From NCBI RefSeq assembly GCF_000003815.2, contig NC_049979.1, positions 25,598,426-25,662,425 of the forward strand: DNA of 64,000 nucleotides, given 5' to 3'. The stretch is from Branchiostoma floridae. Taxonomy: Eukaryota; Chordata; Leptocardii; Amphioxiformes; Branchiostomatidae. A model generated the notes under the pieces. The model was not told where the DNA came from. It did not search any database and was given only the letters and a program-made list of their open reading frames with translations. How positions within the stretch are numbered: position 1 is the first letter of the stretch; each line of letters begins with the position of its first letter. Below are positions 23,041-41,773 of this stretch, piece by piece. The translations under genes and the position numbers were made by a program.

Positions 23041-23430
23041 TAGCCATCCTGAGAACTAGAGCATCAGGCTTTTCTCACTACTAGTTTTCGACGTTACACC
23101 AAAATATTGTTGCACGGGTAGACCCCTGGCTAAACATCGGCGTTTCATACATGCAAATATTATAAAATAAGTACGCGTACAAAAGGCCGAGAACACGTTA
23201 CTATTTTTTTGCGGCTATATAAAGCTTTGTTTGTTTGTTTGAATTTCTTTTATTTATGAAAAGCTCAAATCGGCTGCTTTTCACTGAGGTCATAAGGGAA
23301 TTTTTATCAAGAGAAATAGCATTTGAATATAGCGAAACGAATTGCAATGCGGCGAATTGACTTGTGCCATGCTGCGAAACGACTTGCCATGTTGCGAAAC
23401 GTACGATGGCGATGAGGCGAAACGACCGAT

Positions 23431-23814
23431 ACAAACAAGCACGAAAGATAATATTAATGTGCTGGGTGGTTGGTCGACTGGGTGATTGATTGATTGGTCG
23501 GTTTATAGATTGGTCGATTTCCTTGCTTGCTTCTACTCCGTTTATACTGAGGCTGTAAAAGTTGAGTCAACGACCAAAAGTAGTTTAGAGTCAAACCAAT
23601 TTCAGTGATAAAGAAGTTTATTTTGTACGTTTTCTGGATCTGTGTGTTATGATCTTTCAATTCATGGTTTTACATACAGCATGGATCATACAAATTCAAT
23701 TTTGGTCTCTCAACTCTCTTCCGTCCGGTACTGGTGCAATGGAAATATAGAATCATCTATGTAATGTTATACATGTAAACCTTACGAAAGTCGCTGTACT
23801 TTTGTCGTGTCTCA
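23431..23814. other. non-coding, nothing recognised
   Basis: A short stretch with repeated TTGGTCG/GATTG words (23468-23520) and otherwise no structure. Confidence 0.35.
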
Positions 23815-23928
23815 ATAAAGATTTATGTAACGCAGGTCTCCACTGCAAAGCAGTGCAACAGCACTGAGCTAGACCACCCTGGATAAAGATCACAGAAATA
23901 AATAAATAAAAACAAAATAAAAAAATAG
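23815..23928 (+). repeat. retroposon 3'-end-like fragment with A-rich tail
   Basis: CTCCACTGCAAAGCAGTGCA (a small hairpin) is followed by AGACCACCCTGGATAAAGAT and an (AAATA)-type A-rich tail at 23895-23925. Tail structure suggests a SINE or LINE 3' end. No second copy is present in the window, so the assignment is weak. Confidence 0.35.
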
Positions 23929-26900
23929 CCAGACCCCATAGCTATAGATGATTCTATATTTCTGAATAGCATCCATGTTCGTATGTCTGATAGTACATGA
24001 GCATTATGAAAGCACGTGACAGCTTCAGTCTCATTTGAAGATCTGTCAGCAGCAACTTTGTGAATCTATCCCAGGATTGTGTTTATTGCAATCCGAAATA
24101 ATGTTGTTAATCCCAGACAAAGCCATCATGAGTCCACGTCAGACGTTCCTGTCGTGTATACTGTGTTACCTCAGTAGCTACAGGCGAGACAAGCTGAATT
24201 ATGCTGAGCTGGGAGCCTGGCGGCTACAGGAAGCGCAGTCGGTGGTACATCTTCGGAGACGATCGCAGCGCTCGTCTTGAACAAGGATCCTCGCGTCGCG
24301 TCAATTAATCCGGAAACTTAGGCACCGGGCACAACTCTCGAGCATTTTTCAAATCGTAAATCATTTGTCTAGGCTATCTCGTTTTATACACTTCAATTTA
24401 TCCCCGCGAGAAACGGTCCATATTGCTTGTAACACGAATATCATTATATGATGGCATGTTAATGCTAACTTGTGTTGAAAGATATGGATATTGTTGAGAG
24501 AAGTGAAGAAATTTGTAGGAACGGTCCCTTTCGCAGCTTACAGAAAACAGGGACTGTGATGACTCATACAAAATGGAAGGCGTCAGGACGCTGATACCGT
24601 CTCATGTTGAACAAATGGACCGATTTTGCCGCACTTTTCCCCCAGGAGTTTCCGTGCTCGCCAAGCCTGTGCCGCCAACGCGTGTAGACCTCAAGAGCAA
24701 AATACCTTGTGAAGAGATCTTTGGCCAGGGTATTAATACATTGTGACAATAGGTTCTCCGTATTCAGACTATTACATGCTTGATGGGGCCGACCCACGCC
24801 ATAATTAAAGGGCGGATCAGAGGTCGCAGGCGAGGTCATGGTCAGAACAGGTATTCTGTAAAGTGGGCTCACTGAGCGAAGAAATTAAGGGCGGATATTG
24901 CGTTATTTGTTAACACGTACTGTGGACAGGTGTGGGCTTTATCGACTGAGGGATCCCGGCGGCGTGCACGGCCCAGGCCGCCGCCAAACAGGCTTCACAA
25001 AGAGCGGCAAGATATCGATCCTTCTCCCGACGGAGCAGACGATTTCATCAGGCCGATAATGGAGTTTCAATGTTGAATGGGTCCCACTGCCTTCTCTAGT
25101 GTTGCTCATGTATGAAATATTAAATAGAATGGCGAGTTCATCTCGTGAAAAGGCTTGCAGTGAGGGAGAAAGAGTCTGCAGGGGAGAGAGATCAGAGCAC
25201 ACAGTAGCAATTAGACCAAGAAAGGGACGATCACGCGAAACGTCGTGATGCCGGAATATTATGTTTGCGGCGGTCGCTAACGACCTCTGGGTCGTAACAA
25301 GACCGTAGATGTGTCAACCTGTAGAGTTTGGAAGCTTCTTGTCTTTCGGACACCGCAGGGGTAGAGTTTCAGGACGAGCCGGATGGAATCACGTCCGAAA
25401 ACCCTGGTTCCTACCGGGCCGGGGGAATGTAGCAGGCGGGACACCGGCACCTCGGGGTCACAACGTACAAAAATTATCACCTACAGGATCAATCAAGCGC
25501 TGTCATTTCTCTAAAATACTTATTGTGATGCGGATCATTATCTGTGGGTGCCCCGCTCATTACTAGAAGAGCTCCCACAATGCTGCCGTGCGCCGCACAA
25601 TGTGTCTGCCGGGTTTCGCCTCGGGCGATCGACGCAAATGAACCCACCCCGCCAGGCAACTACTCCCCGGCTCTACCTTGTCGCGCATTGTCTGGGCACA
25701 ATGACCATTAAGTGTGTGCATAACCTGTCACAATCCCCTCCCTTGTTTTCACACCTCCTCTGAGCTGGGTGGTCGGCAATTTTCTCCCCTTCCAGACACG
25801 TTAACAACATTTATACCCCGACTACTCAACACCCAAGAGCCGCTGAAGAGACGATATCCGCCCTTTTCCTCTCCTTTGGAACACCCTTAAGAGTGTGATA
25901 CCACATTAAAAGGCCGCAAAGGTCACAAAGGAAGTGTCTGGTGTGTTACTCACAAGATCAGAGTGACTGAGTGACGGTACATCACATTGATATGAACTAG
26001 ATCGTTTACTTTGATAACAATTAGAACAAATAAGCTAGATGTTTTCCTTTTTCTTCGAAGCAATCAATCATGTGCGCTACTTTCCCTCTGCCCTCCTTTA
26101 CTGTAGACCAATGTTCCAGTACTGCAAATTTGTTTCAGTCTCGTGCTATTGGGCGGAAGTGACAGAAATTCGCCAAAAAAGGCATCAAACTGACGGCAGA
26201 ATTCGTAACTTTAAACGATTCTGTGTATCAAACTATAAAAAAAGGCCGTAGTGGATCTCGTTCTGTACCTATAGGGGCGCCAGTATGTATTTGTGTATTG
26301 TGGTCTACCCTCTCACAAACCCCCAACTGTGCCGAGAGCAGACTCAGTCGAATACAAAATAGATTTTAATAGTCGCTAATGTGGCAAAAAATAACTAATA
26401 GTGCAGATGCCTGTGAGATTTGGTTATTGATTGCGAACTTGCCGTGTGAGCATGGCAGGGGACACATTAAGGTATAGAATACACCGCTCTGCACCTTTTT
26501 ATTGCTTGAGTGCACGATTGATATAGAGTGTGTTTTTCAGGAAGTTGAAAGTCTCCGTTTCATAAATGTTACCGACCGTCCAATATATCAAAACAAGATG
26601 ACAGTACTAAAATCAGGCGGTGATCACGCAATAAAGATACGGTATCAACCCGTTACTTAAATAAAGATCTTGAGGTATTCATTCACTAATCTATTTACCC
26701 CCTTAGCAATGCAAGGAGGATCACTATTCATATTCATATTCGTATCATAATCGTAAAAATCGGAGATTGATCATAACCTGAGTGCACACACACGCCAAAT
26801 GGCCGGCGGCGATCTCTGGTTGGAGACCACCACTGTCGTGCAGTATCATCGAGTCAGTGGCTGGGACATTTTGCGGTTTTACATTCTACGGGCAAACATC

Positions 26901-29635
26901 CCACCCACAAAATGTCTATTGTTTGAACGGAACGTTTGTTTTACTCGCAGGTATTCTAAGAAATTGATGTCGACAAACTTGAGTTGAAGAGCAAATTTGT
27001 ACTTCTAACTATAAGGCTCCAAGGAAAAAAAAAGTATTGATACTGTTTTGCAATTGCAAATGTTACAGTCGTATAATTATTTTGGATTTGACGAAATACG
27101 GACGTATTTTGTCATTTTGTCAGTTAATCCATTGACAGTAGAGAATGTTAGAATTTAGATTTGACTTTATTACTCTGTATATCTTTTTTTGTCTTTAGTG
27201 TATTTTCACTAATAGTTGTAACAGTCACAAACAGAAAAAAAAGAATATTATTTCTTTTACTTGGAATAAGACTTGCAATAAAAATACTTAGACATAGAAA
27301 ATAGCGTAGAGGAAGCATTGGTCATAAACATGGCTAAAATGGATATTATTTCCCACACGAAATGACACTTATAGTTTCCATCTTGCAATCGTCTTTTCAA
27401 CATAATAACGGTAAATTGTGCGTTTCTATTTGGGCATGTTTAGAAATGTATTCAGACTTATTCAAATTTCCCACCTAATTTTACGCGATTTAGCTGTATT
27501 CAACGTTGCAAATTGATAAAGTACATGGAAATAGTTTTCTGATCCATCGTCAAAGAAATATCTATCAAGGATTTGGGGCTCAACATTTCCAAATTCACAT
27601 TACCCAAACACTAGACGTGGGCTCAGGCAGGAAGCTCACGTTGCTTACCCTCCAAAAGTGGCGAAACACGGGCTCAATTTATTTTTACACCAAGAGAGCT
27701 AAGAAATCTCTCCATTAAAAAGAAGTCTAGACTTCTTGATCAACTTAGGGCTAGCGTGGAAGCCCGACGATTCTTGGTCGGCGCCTTTCTGGGAGCTCTC
27801 TGCCGCCTACTAGAGAGCTGTGCGACGCTGGGCAGGGAAGCGTTAAATGGCATTATGTTTATCGAAGTCTGCCATGCCATTTTCCGAGGAGACATATGTA
27901 TTTAATATAAGGCTTGGCATCGGCGTGTGAAGGCGTGCGAGCGGAAGGAATCCCGGAGCCGATGAGAGATGGGCTCGGTGCTCAGTGGTGTGCACTCTCA
28001 CGATGGAGGAAAATTAATTATCACTCCGCGGGGCTGACGCTAAACGCACCGCCACTCCGTTTAACCGCGGATAACATGTAACGAGAGGCAAGCTGGAGTA
28101 AAAACTCGAAGGACTTGGTCTCGCTAATGAGTCTTAATGCTTACAGTTAAGGGGCGCTGAGGCGGGATGTGTTTCAACTTGGAAAACGATCTGTGCTGTC
28201 TGTGACAGCGGTTTGTGGCACCCGGCTGTCACTCCACATGCTTGTCTCCATCTCTACATCACTGACGGAAAATGCAGCAGATGTAGTCTACATCCCAACT
28301 TTCTCTACACTCGTGGGAAGCCGTCCAACGCCCACAGAGAGCCGCACACTGCGTATCACTTGCGCCAGGAAACATTAGTATTTCCTACTTATGCAAACAT
28401 ATCTGTCTATAAAAGCGGCTGAGATACATTTTCGATTCCAATATACCCACCAGGGCGGCTTCTAGGCGGGTCCCAGAGCTCACGCTAAAAGGATAGCACA
28501 TCGGGAGCGCGCTTCGCTTTTGTAAATCGTTTCTGCTGTCAGGAAGATACATTAAACATCGTCAGTGAAATGGGGAGGTAGACATGGAGAATATATGGCA
28601 ATGCTACACATACTAGTTAGGCTTTTTGAATTCTATATTCTAATCCCTGACGTCACTTAGTCCCCCTTTTCTCTGGTTTGTCATATTTTTTTTAGAATTT
28701 CAACTCCGGGAATATATCTACATTTGCATCCTGATACAGAGGTTTAGAACCGTTTGTCTTGATATAAAGTCTGAATCCACAAATTTCTAACGGATATGAT
28801 AAACTACGAATCTATTGTACGCGTACAACATGTGCATGATTTGCAAAATCTGTCAATAGCATCAAGACGACAAAATTTAAGGCAATTCAAAATAAATGCA
28901 GATAGATCTTAGATGATGTTTGTTCCATTTCCACGGCGTTTCCTTTTTTTACGACTTCGGCAGAAGCCAGAAAGTATTTCTGGTTGACCGATAGCACGAT
29001 CGTGCGTATTCTGTTTTTCCCGTACTTTATATATTCAGCCCGTTTTTACTCGGTGTCAAAGGTCCACACTCATCAAAACTCACACTCTTCACAGGTCGAT
29101 TTTTACCGCCTTGCCGCTTCGATCGCCAAGAATCGTAAGCATAAGACAAGGTGTCTGAAGAAAAAAAAACTGTCAGCCATATTTTTTTCTTACTCTCAGT
29201 CAATGGCGATATAAACTCAAGTCATAAAGTCGGTTATATGGAGTGTCGTCAACAAAATCTGAACACTTATGCCGCAATCATATACACAGTCCCACCGGTA
29301 GGTGCTATATCAAGTCTATATAACCATTCAGTAGCCACCCTAATCAAACTACCATACACAATTTGGTGTCAATTAGAACGGCAATTTGCAATCCCATATA
29401 AGCTGGAGAGTTGTTAGCTAATGTCGCTCCTTTCTTTAATAGCCAACATTTCCTCCACCATAAAAAAAGGAATATTTTCGTGCATTGAAGCACTGGTTCT
29501 TTGTATAACGGTGTAGTATTGACGTTTTGAAATGATTCATGCAAAATGATGCCTCATATCTTAGACTGAATTGAGTCTATTTTGCTCTAGTTGAATAAAA
29601 TCCCGCCCTACTAATTGCTCAAAACCTGCCCGAAT

Positions 29636-29640
<5 letters not shown>
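23929..29640. other. non-coding; candidate regulatory DNA, no gene
   Basis: Nearly 6 kb without a recognisable exon or transposon. Several GC-balanced stretches have a non-repetitive texture and homeodomain-type AT cores, for example 24570-25250, 25540-25930 and 27720-28160 (AAATTAATTATCACTC at 28011-28026). They are plausible enhancers of the downstream homeobox gene, but conservation data would be needed to say so. Confidence 0.35.

Positions 29641-29692
<52 letters not shown>
29641..29692. repeat. (GA)n microsatellite
   Basis: About 25 consecutive AG dinucleotides, then AAAGAG and a T run. Confidence 0.97.
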
Positions 29693-31535
29693 TTTTTTTT
29701 TCATCTTGCCTATCACATGACAGTGTGAGAGAACATGTCTGACACATTTAACCTCTCACTTGTCAAAGTTTGGATGCTAAAATCGCGAATATGTGCTAAA
29801 ACCACGGGGACGGGTCGGTTTGCCTCGCCTAGTCTCCGGATAGCTTCCCCTTAACCGCTTTGTTCATCCTACGAGTAAAAACCTCTCAGAAGCTTTTACC
29901 TAATCAATAGCTTGATGCGCCAATGGCCATTTTTTCTCTCACTCTCCTCTCTCGGTCGATGCTGAAATCAGTTCGCTTGTTGGCAAAGACGTTGACGCAC
30001 ATATTAAGTACCCTAATACTCGGTCTAGATCACGCCGAAAAGTGCTTGCTCGCAGGAGTTTGCTCAGATAATTGCACAGGGGCTTTAGCCACCTAATTGA
30101 TTTCTCCACATTACTCTATGGACCTTTACGACACCATAGAATAGCGATTATTAAATTAGAGCTGCTCAGAAAAAAAGCTGTAGCCGCTCGTTTTGGACAT
30201 GGCTCCAGCTGCCTTTATAGCCATTTCTCCTGTACCTGTGGGTCATTAAAACACAATTTAAGCGACATATTCAGCCAGCGGGTGGTGTGCTCGCCTATAG
30301 TTCCCCCACTTGGGCCGTATAGCCAGCATTTAGAGCATAATTGCACCCTCCCAGTTGTCAAAATCTTCGTCTTCTGACAGTTCCTTCTTTTACAAGAGGC
30401 CAGTGACTCCGGGCTAAGCCCGAGCACTTTCGATCGATAGCCAAACACGTACTTTCTACCACCTCTGTTGAGTGGCGACAATTGGCAAGAGATTGCAGCT
30501 GTTTAAAACTCTTTGTTGCCCCCGTACTATCATGCCATCTGGCGAGGCAACCCTTGCACCTCTTAAGCGCCCAATGATTTTCCAACTCCCCCAGTTCGCC
30601 ACCGAAGCGTGCTGTGGGGGCAACTCTCGCGAGAGTTGAGCTCGTTAGTCTCGCCGGGAGCAGGTTGAGCGAAAGGAAGTGCATCAAATGGACGATCAGT
30701 GGCACTTTACCTTCAGCTTCCTTCTGGTGATACCCAATAAATTATTCCATCTCGTCTCTGGGAATTAGATTTGAACTTGACCAGGGTTTTAATGGTCCTG
30801 ACAATCGGTCAAACGGTCAATTTCTTGACTGGTGGGTTCGCGCTTGAAAGCGGCCACCCGTGATCATATGATCGCAGGCTTAGCTCTAACCGAAAAAAGG
30901 CCAAACGGGGTCAGTTGCCCAGCATTATCGCGACCATGTAGCCTGCCGGAAGCTGAGCCATTACGAATATAACTGTACTACATAATGCAATAACACAAAC
31001 CAAATGTTACAGAACATTTTACACAATGTACAATTTCTGTCCATGTGTATTCCTCCTTTCTATAAGCTTTTTGTATGGAGAGCCATGTACAATAATGCCT
31101 GTGTTGTTACGACCATACAAGTAAACTTTATACATATATTTATACTAGTAACAGAGTGGGTCGGCTTACTTCTGTGTTTATCTCTCAATAAAGTCTGTAA
31201 CTTGACCTTTATGTCACAAAAACGACTAAAATGTCACCCCGTGTAACGTGAACCTGTAAAGTAGCACATTTAACGGTTATATTGAGCACGACTTTGAATA
31301 AAATGGCCATATCATATCTAAGGCAACGATCGTGTTTTGTTATTCAGATAGCCAAGCAATTATGTGTTTGATACTTTTTTATTTGCAAAAATTAAATGAA
31401 TGCACGAACATGTGGGGCTCTGCGTCTAAAAAGGTTTTTCGTCGTAAAATTCACAACAAAAAGCGTGGCAACCTTTTTTCTTTTGGTATTTCTCTGAATA
31501 CGAGGAAATCAGAGGTTCTTCTGCCTGTCTCGCTG
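29693..31535. other. non-coding; possible regulatory DNA
   Basis: No exon recognised. 30060-30720 has a dense, non-repetitive composition with TAAT cores (for example TTATTAAATTAGAG at 30148-30161). Functional status unknown. Confidence 0.35.
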
Positions 31536-31536
31536 T

Positions 31537-31960
31537 TATTATAGATAGCTTTATTGCACAACAATTGTACAGGGTACAAAGTATGGCATCTGCATAACTA
31601 CAGTTCTATAACTTAACGCTTATCTAACTAATACAGAAGTTGTAGTATGGGATCAATTTCTTACAGTTATTGGAAGCTTTTACAATCATTGGAGGAATTT
31701 CTAATGTCTAAACCTTCTTTGATATATTTTCCTATATCTGTCATGCAAGGATTGTCACATGTCATGATGTGTTTGAATATGCACTTCAGGTCCATTGAGA
31801 TAAATCCTTGTGTATAAGATGACAGCCTTGTGTACAGAGAATTTCGTATATCAGAATATTTGGGACATACAACCATAAAGTGATATTCGTCTTCAATTAG
31901 CTCTGGACAGTCACGTCCTCTTTCTAGACACGATGTGTATATTCTGTTCTTTAACAGCTA
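31537..31960 (-). mobile_element. LINE 3' fragment, second family
   Basis: Minus-strand frame 31876-31667 gives MVVCPKYSDIRNSLYTRLSS followed by a helical stretch and KYIKEGLDIRNS. Reading upstream without a start gives CPELIEDEYHF, so the block is E-D-E-Y-H-F-M-V-V-C-P-x-Y-xx-I-R, the C-terminal zinc-knuckle-like motif of non-LTR retrotransposon ORF2 proteins. The 3' untranslated end (minus strand, to about 31537) contains GCCATACTTTGTACCCTGTA and an AATAAAG word. A scrap of the same tail lies at 17218-17243. 5'-truncated, not functional. Confidence 0.75.
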
Positions 31961-34900
31961 CTAACCTGTTGACGAATTCATTGCTAGTTTTCCTTTTCTG
32001 TGAGAACAATATGGCGGACATAGTACGAGCGCTCACTTTGTTGCGCTAGTAGACGTATTCTACGTTATAGATCGAAAATTGTAGCCTACATGGCACGTTA
32101 CGTCTAAAGTAACTTTTCTGTCAGATTGAGATACTTCTTAAATTCTCATCAAATTAATGGATTTTCGTCTTTGAGTTATGTATAATGACTTTTCTGAGGC
32201 AGAAACTTTCAGTGAAGTTCCAAAAGTTAAACCCGTTTTGAGTACATCAAACAGATTATGTTTTTTTTCCAAATCTCTTTTAGAAAAGAAGGCAAACGCA
32301 TTGACTTAAAAACCATGAGGACCAAAGTAAAGAATGTCCTGAATATTCATGTTTTTGTCTCAATCTGTCACGCTTCAACAAGTTATAGATAGGCTATTGT
32401 TAATTGTCACGTATACCCGCCCTCTCTCTCCGCCCCTCGTTGGTGCAACACAAAAGTTTGACAGTTTTATGAACTGACTCCGACACCTCTGACACTATCA
32501 CCAGACGATACACACTTACGTGTGAAAACCTTCTTCCTAAAGCACTCCCCTTTGGCACACTCGAAAAGTACATTCGACGCCCCTAATTTGTTGTAAGCTA
32601 ACACCGGTTATTTAAAGAGGAATTTCCGCTTCTTCAAACGTTTCCGGTCTAAATTTTCTCCATCGGGCAAGACACGAAAAGGATGGTGGGTATTAAGTGA
32701 CGTTAACTTGAACCTCTTCAGATTATATTTGGTCGTCGAACAGGTTATGCTGTAAAGAATGCTCAAAATCGGTGTCAAATACAGATATTTACAAGATTCT
32801 CGACCTTTTCCACAAAGCTTATGACTTCAAAATATATATATTATCATTCCAGTTTTCAATCAATTGCACTTTGCAAGAGACTGTATCTAGAGAAATGAAT
32901 TCAACAATATCACGAAGAGTCTTTTGAAACCGTGCGCTAGAAACAACATGCTTTGTTCAGGAGGGACTGAATCACGGGAAAATACCAACATGTTTTCTTA
33001 GCGAGGGGATGGGCGACTTACGGCAGTGTAAGCGACCGTCTCGACTTTCTGTGCGGAACAATTGTTGGTGAGCGGCCACCACCAGCACACAGTCACACGG
33101 ACGGGACCCTGAATAGCGCCACCAGACCTAGCGGCTTCACTCCTGCCCACTTTGCACCCCATGTCAAAATGGAGTTGTTTTGTTGACAAGCTGTCAAGCA
33201 ATCAGTCGCTAAGCTCCGCCCAACCAATTTAGAGGAGTCCACACAGCTCGGTAGTAGGCGGAGAGAGACTGGTATTGAGTGAATCAACTGAGACGTAAAA
33301 AATACCGTGGCATCTCTTCAGGTTTGCGACTGTTAAAACGTCACAACTCAATAATGTCCGTGTTGTGATCAACTCTAATAGTGACAAGACCGAGCTCTCA
33401 GATTGACAGGCAGTACTAGTGTCAACACTGATAACCCGGTTTACAAATAGCTCGCATTAGGATAAGTCGTCCTCTTTTTTCTAGGTATTTGAGATCTGTA
33501 AAGGGGATTCTCTGTTCTGAGTACTGAATAGGAGGGTGAGATCTATAGATGAGATAATGGCAGAGAACAGCCAATGATTGGAGATGGAACATAAGCCGTG
33601 GGTCGTATCGAGTAGCCTGAAAAAATCCCCCGCTGGTCGAGGACGATAAGGGGGCATGACATATGGGAGACCTTGATAGACAGTATATTCCCGAACCAAC
33701 AGGCATAAATTATGCATATCTGTGCTTAGTTATCATTTTGATATGGGATCTCTCTCATGATGTGCGGTGTCTGTGAGAAGCAGAAAAGTCCGATCGCATC
33801 GGGGATAATGGGCCTCTTATTTCGAGTTTCTGATTCGCATTAGGATTCATTCATGCAGGAGCGAATGCGCGCCAGATTTTTGCTTCGTCGCTCTGATTTT
33901 CACTCAGAATGGCTCCAGCGTTCATTCTTATTCAGGCCCGAAAGCTCCTGGTGGATTTGTGTGGTTCGGATTATCCGGGGTGGTGTATTTTCACTGCCTC
34001 GCTGCAACGGTCTCCGACTGTGACTAATGACTTGGGGTCCCCCTCCTCTTCTGCTTTCTGGTAATTAGTACAGAATTCGTAATTCTGCTTAACAACTTAA
34101 CGCCAAGCAGCGTCCCAACATAGCTATGTTGTTTGTAGAAACCCTATCGTGTGATACACATCTCAGCACTTGTGTGGCTTCCCCCCTCCCCTGTAGTCCT
34201 ACCACCTCCGTATCCTATATCATCATCCGACTTACTTTCGTCACCTTCAGTTTGAAGTTTTGCTTAAAAATTTCATCTTACACGGGATGTTGGCACGTCC
34301 ACACAATAGGCTCGTTGTGGCGTCCCCTGGCGAGTTCATTCATACACTAATACCTCCTATCAGCTAGAAAAAGCCCAATTTGCCTAAATACACAAATTTT
34401 CACCAGGTAATTTGTTGGGTTGACACCTCGTTTGAGAGATCTTCCCAGTTGTTCACAAGCGTTTTCTGTGCCCAATTCTAGATCTGTAAGTGGTAGGAAT
34501 GACTGGTGAGGTGGCCGGTGTGTTACCGAGGCGTCCGAGCCACCTTCTACGGGAGAAAGTAGCCGCACCCCCGCAAAAGTCGCCCGAACATCTGCCTCAT
34601 ACATGGATAATGAAGCACACTTATGGGCGGGAAACTCTTGAATTTTATCAATACCTAAGAATACCTTCTATTGTCTTCTATTTCATATATTCCTGGTACA
34701 TTATCCGCATCATTTCTAAGCAAAGTAAAATTGATCTTATAGCTGGATGCTTTTCAAATACCGCTCATGATTTAATTACTGCTATATGTTGCATATCCGG
34801 GGTGAGAACCACAATGGATACGTCTGCACGGTCCATGGATAAATTCCTCCCAAATTCTCACGATTCTTATTTGCATTTCAAGTCAAAAAAGAAGCTGGTA

Positions 34901-35199
34901 AGTATTTATTTGTAGATTTGTGCAATGGTGGGTGTGACAATAGGAGAAGTGCATGAAAAAGGCGGGAATACCCCGCCCTCGTCAGTGCCGCTTGTCAATT
35001 ATAACAGTCACGTATTGGCTCGGAAATTCGCACAACCGCTTCTGTACTACACATGCTCAGTGCCGCGATACTTTTCCATCACCGTTACTATTTTCAAGCG
35101 AAATTTGCCGTTTTTTTTTCTCGGTCTCACATGTTAGCTAGTTATCATTCTGAGCCCTAATAGGTTACCTGACACGTTATTTAGCCTGGCCATGTGGAA
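31961..35199. other. non-coding upstream region of Six3/6
   Basis: No exon with recognisable protein character. The 141-codon frame at 34490-34915 shows no domain. 33730-34020 contains Otx/bicoid-type GGATTA cores (GGATTATCC at 33967-33975; inverse-type GGATAATGG at 33801-33809), which is suggestive in the upstream region of an anterior homeobox gene but not proof. 5' non-coding exons of Six3/6 cannot be excluded. Confidence 0.35.
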
Positions 35200-41565
<6,366 letters not shown>

Positions 41566-41773
41566 GCTTCAACAACAAGGGGCTTCAGCGCAAGGCTCGT
41601 CTAGTAGCTTCTCTGCGGACAGCGATTGTAGCACGGCCGGGTCGCCACCACCGCCGGCAATGCCGCCCACCCCGCCCCGCACAGAGGGCCACCCCGCACC
41701 GCCACACTCACCCCCCACCTCAACATGCAGTACGCCCAACATCTCTCCAACTACCAACATTGTAGAGACGTAA
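41566..41773 (+). CDS. Six3/6: Six3/6, exon 2 (C-terminal tail)
   Basis: Encodes residues 199-267: LQQQGASAQG, then a serine/acidic segment SSSSFSADSDCS, then a proline-rich segment with AMPPTPPRTE and PHSPPTSTCS, ending NIVET and TAA. The LQQQ start matches vertebrate SIX3/SIX6 immediately after the homeodomain. SADSDCS resembles the SSDSECD motif that ends vertebrate SIX3/6, but here it is internal, with a proline-rich extension after it. No enzymatic domain; such tails are poorly conserved. The acceptor TGCAG precedes the exon at 41561-41565 with a good pyrimidine tract. No clear AATAAA lies close to the stop, so the 3' UTR end is not placed. Confidence 0.9.

Larger units (their letters stand above)
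22204..23430. repeat. inverted minisatellite arms enclosing 1.1 kb
   Basis: The left arm (22204-22265) has GTTTCGCCACATGGCAAGGG, then TCGTTTCG. The right arm (23330-23430) has the inverse: on the reverse strand CGTTTCGCAACATGGCAAGT, followed by three more diverged units of about 20-22 bases. Inverted arms of a short tandem unit at both ends suggest an old transposon with subterminal repeats, into which the mariner element at 22463-23040 inserted. Exact termini are not visible. Confidence 0.5.

Noticed and set aside
25228-25250. CGCGAAACGTCGTGATG as another ribozyme-like module
   Set aside because: No CTGANGA box or supporting stem II upstream, and no tail words downstream.
34490-34915. 141-codon frame upstream of Six3/6
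   Set aside because: No domain recognised; composition is ordinary AT-rich DNA and no splice structure suggests an exon.
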